Assembly (NCBI RefSeq): GCF_040939455.1
Contig: NC_134104.1
Span: 8,021,501 to 8,085,500 of the forward strand
DNA length: 64,000 bases
Source: Microcebus murinus
Taxonomy: Eukaryota; Chordata; Mammalia; Primates; Cheirogaleidae
Direction: 5' to 3'
Shown here: positions 58,640 to 64,000 of the stretch, piece after piece
Position numbering within the stretch: position 1 is the first letter of the stretch
Layout: each line of letters starts with the position of its first letter
Translations under genes and position numbers: made by a program
The notes under the pieces: generated by a model
What the model was told of the DNA's origin: nothing
What the model saw: the letters and a program-made list of their open reading frames with translations, nothing else
Database searches by the model: none

Positions 58640-58945
58640 AATAATATGACAAACTATTCGGTAGCCATTTAAAATTGGATTTTTCAAAGAACATTAGCAT
58701 GGGGAAACGCTCACAGCATCGTGTTGAGCGAAAAAGGCAGGATACTCAGTCGGTGTATCATGGCAACAGTTTTTAAACATATATATTGATATATTCATAT
58801 ACCCACATACCATAGAAAAGTAGTTAAAGGAGATACTTCAAAATGTCTTCTGGTAGTAGAATCACGAGTGACTTAATGTCTTAATCTTACTTTTCTGTAT
58901 TTTCCAAATTTTCAATAATGAGCATGGTTGATTACAAAATTTATT
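58640..58945 (+). mobile_element. Old L1/HAL1 3' end fragment
   Basis: gacaaactattcggtagcca, agcatggggaaacgctcaca g, catagaaaagtagttaaagg a, and gtattttccaaattttcaat aatgagcatg match the 3' end of old L1/HAL1 copies. It may belong to the same ancient insertion as 56745-58560 with the body deleted. Confidence 0.65.
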
Positions 58946-59700
58946 TTTTAGCTATTGCCAGTATGTAGTCATACAGTAGCACTTAGTTTTCCTGTATTCT
59001 CATTTTATACACGTCACTACATTTTTCTAATAGTTTTTAGCTGACTCTTTTAGATTTTCTAAGTGAATAGTCATGTGATGTGCACATGACATAACTGGTC
59101 AGTTATATATTCAGTCACGCGATCTGTCAATGTCTAACTATCTGCTGTAATGCAGTGGAGTGTCCCCGAGAAGGTTTAGGTGCTAACCGGTGGTTCCTGC
59201 AAGATGGGGACTCACACCTCTTGGATACATCTCTCGTCACCTTCAGGGTAAGATGACAGTGCTTGCCGTCATGTATCTCAGCAAATGCGAGTGGTTATTC
59301 CTGTGAGGGTGTGTTTCCAGGGCAGAGCTGAGCGCCGGCAGCAGCCACGCCGGTCCGTGGGTGGCTCGTAGGAAAGGGTGAGCCACCCACAGGTGGTCCC
59401 TTAGGGTGGTCTGCTCTGGGCAGCTGTGCGTAAAAACTAATTCAGTCTGGCACGTGGGTGATGTGTTTCCCTTATGTTAAAACTCCACACCTGATTTGAT
59501 GATGCTGTCACTTCTGTGGGCCCTGAAAAAATAATGAATGTGAAGATAATAACAGCGATAATAACGTATCGCGTGGTCCAGCATGTGGCTTCACTATACG
59601 GTTTTATCATTGATAATATATAGTTTTAGGGGCTCACAGTGGGAGAGTCAGGCTCCAGGTTTATCTAGTGAGTGAATGTGGTCTGCAGCCTTCCATGGTT
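58946..59700. other. Single-copy-looking DNA with one strong hairpin
   Basis: Contains the 11-bp inverted repeat gtgggtggctc / gagccacccac (59356-59366 and 59379-59389, loop 12 nt). No repeat family recognised. Confidence 0.5.
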
Positions 59701-60168
59701 GCAGTGGCCTCTGCCTTATGGTTTTCCTGCCCTTCTGCAGGCCCCTGCCCTGGAGTGTGGGTTGGACCTATTGACTCACTTCTAACAAATCAGAGATGGC
59801 ACAAATAATGGGATGTCACTTCTGACATCAAGTGTCAAAAAAGACTGTGACTCTGTCTTGCGTGCCTTCCCTCTCCCCACCCCACCGCTGCCTTGCTGTG
59901 AGTGGTCCAGTGGCGAAAGCCATGCATTGACAGCCAGGGACGACCTGAGGCCTGGAGCAGCCTCACCCAGACAAGCCTGGAGGTGACCACAGCCCCAGCT
60001 GACACCGTGACTGCACCCTGGGGGAGACCCCAAGCCAAAGGCACCCAGCGGAGCCACACCCGGACTCCTGACCCACAGAAACTATCAGATGATAAATGCA
60101 AGCTGTCTCTGAACATGCTCAGTTTTGGGTTCGTTTGTTACACAGCAATGTATAACTAACTAGTACAC
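59700..60168 (+). mobile_element. MLT-type LTR (ERVL-MaLR), sense
   Basis: The 3' half is clear: ccccagctgacaccgtgact gcaccctgggggagacccc, cccggactcctgacccacag aaac, gatgataaatgcaagctgtc and tttgttacacagcaatgtat aactaac close the LTR. The 5' limit is uncertain. Non-coding old solo LTR. Confidence 0.82.
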
Positions 60169-62583
60169 TCTCTTAAGCAATTTAGAGTTCCTACTGACTT
60201 CCCCCACCTCATCCCATGGCCCTCACCTTTAGTCCTGGGGGAATTGTTCTAGTTTCTCTGTGATACCCTTGTATTTTTGAAGTTTATAACCTTCCCATCT
60301 CACCTGTAGCGCAGGGCCTGCTTTCTTGTGCTGTGTTAACAGAAAACGACACACCGACTGTTGCTGTCATTTCATCTGTTTTCTTTGGAAATCTCACCTG
60401 CTTCTTTCAAAAGTTGTATATATAGATGTGATGGTCTCATCGAGATCTAGAGCCCAGAGCGGTAGCTCCCAGCCTGCTTTTCTGTCCCTTTGTCACATCT
60501 CAGTAGGAGCCACACCATGGGTCAGGGCAGTGAGGTGGCCTCTGACCACGCACAGTTCCACGTCTCCTAATGGCGAGTCGACTTCCTGAGATGAAATGGT
60601 GGCAGATGCTCTGGGCCAGACGATGCTGAACTGGAGAGCAAGACCCCTGCGTTCATGCGGCATCTCAGGGCAGCTTTGCCGTGTGATCCAGAACCCGTCT
60701 GTCTATCCTGTATCTGGAAGGCCTGGACAATGATGGCCACTGTGTCCCTCTTCTTAAATAGGGTTTTAGGGAGAGAATCCCTCTGTAAGCAATAGAAAAT
60801 GAGCATTTAATATTTCAAGCCAGAGCGGAATGATTGTGCCTTTGCAAACTGTAATAGGAGCTACCATTGTTCCCGGACCTAGAAGAGTAATGGAGAAAAA
60901 TAGTACATCTCACCTCCTGAAAATATGTGCCAATTGAAAATTAGTTTCTCTTCAATTGCTTCTTTATTCTTTTAGCTCGTACTTTATAAAGTGGACGTCC
61001 GGTGGTGGACACCTCGGTGCTTGCTGTCCCTGTGGCTGTCGGTCTGTTCACGCCATTCCTGGTTACGCTAAGTGTCCCCAGTGCAGGGAATTAAGTCGCA
61101 TGGAAAGTATACTCGGTTTTACCCAGAGGTCACGGAGAGCCCCTCTTCCCTTGGCAGTCAGCGGCATTCTTATTACACTTCATTTATCTACTTGGGAGGA
61201 TTCGGGAGGACCAGCTGGGCCCCTGTCTGCACTCATCAAGCGTTAATTTCTGAGCGAGGTGCTGTGGTCATGAACAAGTGCAGAAGGTACCCCGGTGGCC
61301 CTGCCAGACAAGAGGGGCCCTTAATTAGCAGCAACGTTCAATCAGGCTGCTTAACCCGCCGCAGAGCCAGGGAGGTCATGTCCTTCCCGCCACCCCGCCC
61401 ATCAACACACAGAGCCCGGACAGCCTCGGGCCTCCCATGTACGTTTCCAGGGGACACCCAAACCCGGCTGTTATTTTTGATGGCGTAGTGAGGGTTAATG
61501 GAGAGAGGTTTTTTTTTCTTTAAAATTTGTCCTTGCTACCTTGATGTTTCTCAAGCAGGACACCATCCTTGGCTTTCTTTCTTTGCTATTAAAAAATCCC
61601 ACGTTGTCATGTTTCAGGCGTCGCTTAGGGCTAACGGTGCAGCTTGGTATTATGGCAAGTTGGAATCCTTCCCCAGCTTTGTGGCCTTGCTTAATCTCTG
61701 TGCAACACACTTTGCTCAGCTACAAAATGAGGGCGATTGTGTTTGCCCTGCCACCTCACAGAGCTGTTAAAGGGATCGCATCATGTAGAGACAGTTTTCG
61801 GCTGTTGAATTCTGCATCAAATATCAGGTGACAGAGTTGGATGCCGGGATTGGGGTGCTTTTTTTTTAGTAGGTTCATTCTTTATAGCCAAAGTCAGTTT
61901 TTATTTTAATGGTCTCATAGAGAACACCACAAACCTGGTGTCCTTGGTAGATGTTTTATGCCTTATTAGAAATTCTGTGTACTGTTGGAGCACTTTTTAA
62001 ATAGCAAGTAAATATAAGCATGTCCCCAAGTTCTGGCCAGGCGACTCTAATGCACTTTGAGGACCATGGGGGGGGGGCAGAGAGGGTCATAAAGTAGGAG
62101 GAGGAAGGGATCAGAGTTCCTTAGCACCGTGTGCCATCTTGCTTAGTCACGAGGCACTCCAGCCACTGGTTGGTTGCCTGGGGGAACTGCAGGCGGGCGG
62201 TGTCATTTTGTCAGCTGCCTAGCCGGTGGTGGGCGATTTTGGGATAACCCACTGCAGAGTCCTTGAGCAGACCCCTTGGTCACCTCTGGGCAAGCATGGC
62301 TTTTGATGGCATGTGGATGAACCTGACCCCAGCCTATGAGTAACTTGATATATTAAGCACGAGTGGCTCAGGATTCTTTCTGGCGATCAGAGAGCCCACA
62401 AAACAAGAGTGGAGGCAGCGCCCCATGCCCTTGTAGTGATGCAGAGCATAACCCGAGAGTTTTAAATGAGTGGCAGTTCCAGCACCTGCTGGGACCGTTG
62501 CATTGAACCCGGGACCAGCCAGGAGGAACTAATGGACCCCGTGTTAGATCATCTGAGTCTCAGCCGCAGGAAGAGTTGGACGC

Positions 62584-62613
62584 GGGCGGGGGAAGGGGAC
62601 TGGGGGTGGGGGG
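62584..62613 (+). other. G-quadruplex-type tract
   Basis: Runs of 3, 5, 4, 5 and 6 G with short spacers (gggcgggggaaggggactgg then gggtgggggg) satisfy the usual G3+N1-7 rule. Confidence 0.8.
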
Positions 62614-63926
62614 ACCACACGTTCATTTAAGGTTGACATGCTTTAGCATTTTAAAGGTGACTGTAAATTTTAAGCTTCGCTCTTTATTTACCTGGCAGAT
62701 CGGAGAGTGCTGTGTCTTGGTGTAATGAACCATTATGTTGGTCTAGTGAAAAGGAAACTGCCCTCCTGACTGGAATTCAGTCTCACTAAAAGCTCATGGT
62801 CTGGTGAGGTGGCTCGCTTGGGAATGAATGCGTGTGTATGTGCGCCTGCAGACGTTGTTTCTGATGGGGAAGTTGAGACCAAATTGCCCATTACATTGCC
62901 TGATTCTACCTGATAGTTTCCTGTAATGGGTGTTTGATAGCAAATCCATCCCTGTATTGCAGGCTTTTTTTTTTTTCCAACCTTGAAAAAAAAATTTTTT
63001 TTAACCTCATGGGTTTTTTTTTTCTCTCTCTCTTTCTACTTTTGCTTTGGAAACATGGAAATGATTCATGCAGAGCAAAAAGAATTGAAATTGAGGAATA
63101 AATCAGTCGAGGGACAGTTCGTGCAGCCAAAACCTGTCAGAGCCAGGAGCTCTGTAAGGGAACGCCAAAAGCTACTGCCACATCCAGGAACCTCGCTGTG
63201 TGCCTCATGGGCATAAACTGGAACCTTGGCAATAAACTTCTGCACACAAGGTCGCCCTGTGCAAGAGTTTCTGGAATCCAGACTTAATATTGCACATTGC
63301 ACGTTGTTTCGAAAGGAGAAAATCATTGCTTTAAACGTTATGTGAATCTATTCCATTCTGAACATAGAAATATTGGTGCTGTCTAGACGGAGACCACGGA
63401 GAAGGAAGCTGTGGACAGGCCATCTGTCCTGCTTATGCCGGCAAGCGTGGATTTAGCTTTCCAAGATTGTGCTGCGGGCCTCTTTGCAATCAGGAGGCTG
63501 GCTTGTGGACGGAGGAAGGTGTCCAGCTCGGTGACACCTTGGGCTTCATATGCCTAGTATTGTGTTCTGACCTTTTCTCGGGCTCCAAGGGGATGACAGT
63601 TGTCACCATGACAATGGGTGTTACACACGGGTTTCACTTCTAGTTAAAGGGACAGGGTTGAGAACTCGGGTTGCCTAGAGTTCTTTCTCACGTTAATAAT
63701 TTTCAGTCTAATCATTCCCTGATCCACACCTATGTCTTTGACCTCCAGAGTAAGAATTAGAGGCCATATTTTGAGATTGTTAGCATATTAATTTGTTTCA
63801 TTTTTGAAACACGCCCTGAACTGGCTCATATATGACTGTTGGCTAGTACAAGATGGCTTGCCGTTCAGAATATTCTGTTGATTGTACCCTTGTAAATTGT
63901 ATCGGGACTGTGCCTTTTTTATGGAA

Positions 63927-63934
63927 TGACGTCA
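63927..63934. promoter_or_regulatory. CRE-type palindrome
   Basis: Perfect tgacgtca, the full cAMP-response element bound by CREB/ATF family proteins. It lies in repeat-free DNA. Activity is not shown. Confidence 0.5.
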
Positions 63935-64000
63935 CACTGACTCCATTGAGAGTGAAAAGGTAACCCTAAATTCTCTTGTAAACGTAGAACTCTTGTTGTT

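Larger units (their letters stand above)
60169..64000. other. Repeat-poor stretch with candidate regulatory patches
   Basis: About 3.8 kb without a recognisable repeat, the cleanest interval in the window. Motif-dense patches lie near 60820-60960, 61290-61390 (gcccttaattagcagcaacg), 62890-62965 and 63040-63340, plus a CRE palindrome at 63927. No ORF of note: a frame at 62983-63216 opens with a hydrophobic run encoded by T-tracts and is best read as chance. Confidence 0.4.

Noticed and set aside
62983..63216. ORF that seems to start with a signal peptide
   Set aside because: The hydrophobic stretch (FFFSLSFYF) is encoded by T-runs, so it is a composition effect.

Overview
This is a mammalian nuclear window, almost certainly from a strepsirrhine primate and most likely a lemur. 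The dimeric Alu copies carry the lemur-type signature: a middle A-rich linker reading like gaaattaattggccaacta and a right arm containing gctaggctgacgccacggcac. Two L1 insertions share a lemur-like 3' end (ttgtacccccctaatatgct). A TTAA-flanked piggyBac-type miniature element also fits, since recent piggyBac activity in primates has been described in the mouse lemur lineage. Mouse lemur (Microcebus) or a close relative is my best guess; this is inference, not proof.

I see no protein-coding exon that I can defend. There is no long ORF outside transposons, and most short ORFs are chance or repeat-derived. Two minus-strand ORFs (9788-10141 and 43182-43433) look slightly more protein-like and are listed at low confidence. 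The window reads as a gene desert or a very large intron: single-copy-looking DNA studded with interspersed repeats of several ages.

Layout. 1-8.4 kb: Alu pieces, L2, an L1M 3' end carrying an Alu right monomer, a minisatellite of CACCC-box units, an unassigned inverted-repeat element and a TG microsatellite. 8.4-12.8 kb: a long repeat-poor stretch. 12.8-22.5 kb: a MER1 element with 8-bp target duplications, L1M pieces, a MIR whose end has expanded into a 42-bp tandem array, a decayed mariner with recognisable transposase remnants, and Alus. 24-40 kb: four antisense MLT1-type LTRs, two Tigger-type miniature elements (one nested in a MIR), a second MER1, a twin-primed (inverted) L1 with a perfect 14-bp target duplication, and the piggyBac-type element inside an older hAT element. 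41-43 kb: a second young L1 and a recent exact 108-bp tandem duplication at an AC microsatellite. 44.6-44.9 kb: an isolated CpG-dense block. 46-52 kb and 60-64 kb: repeat-poor stretches with clustered transcription-factor-like motifs that look like candidate conserved non-coding enhancers. 52-60 kb: two lemur Alus, one antisense Alu, an old L1 5' region and two more MLT-type LTRs.

There is no pathway to describe. The informative content is transposon stratigraphy (hAT then piggyBac, MIR then Tigger, L1M then Alu monomer) and a handful of candidate regulatory segments. Family names follow consensus sequences as I remember them; no database search was run.
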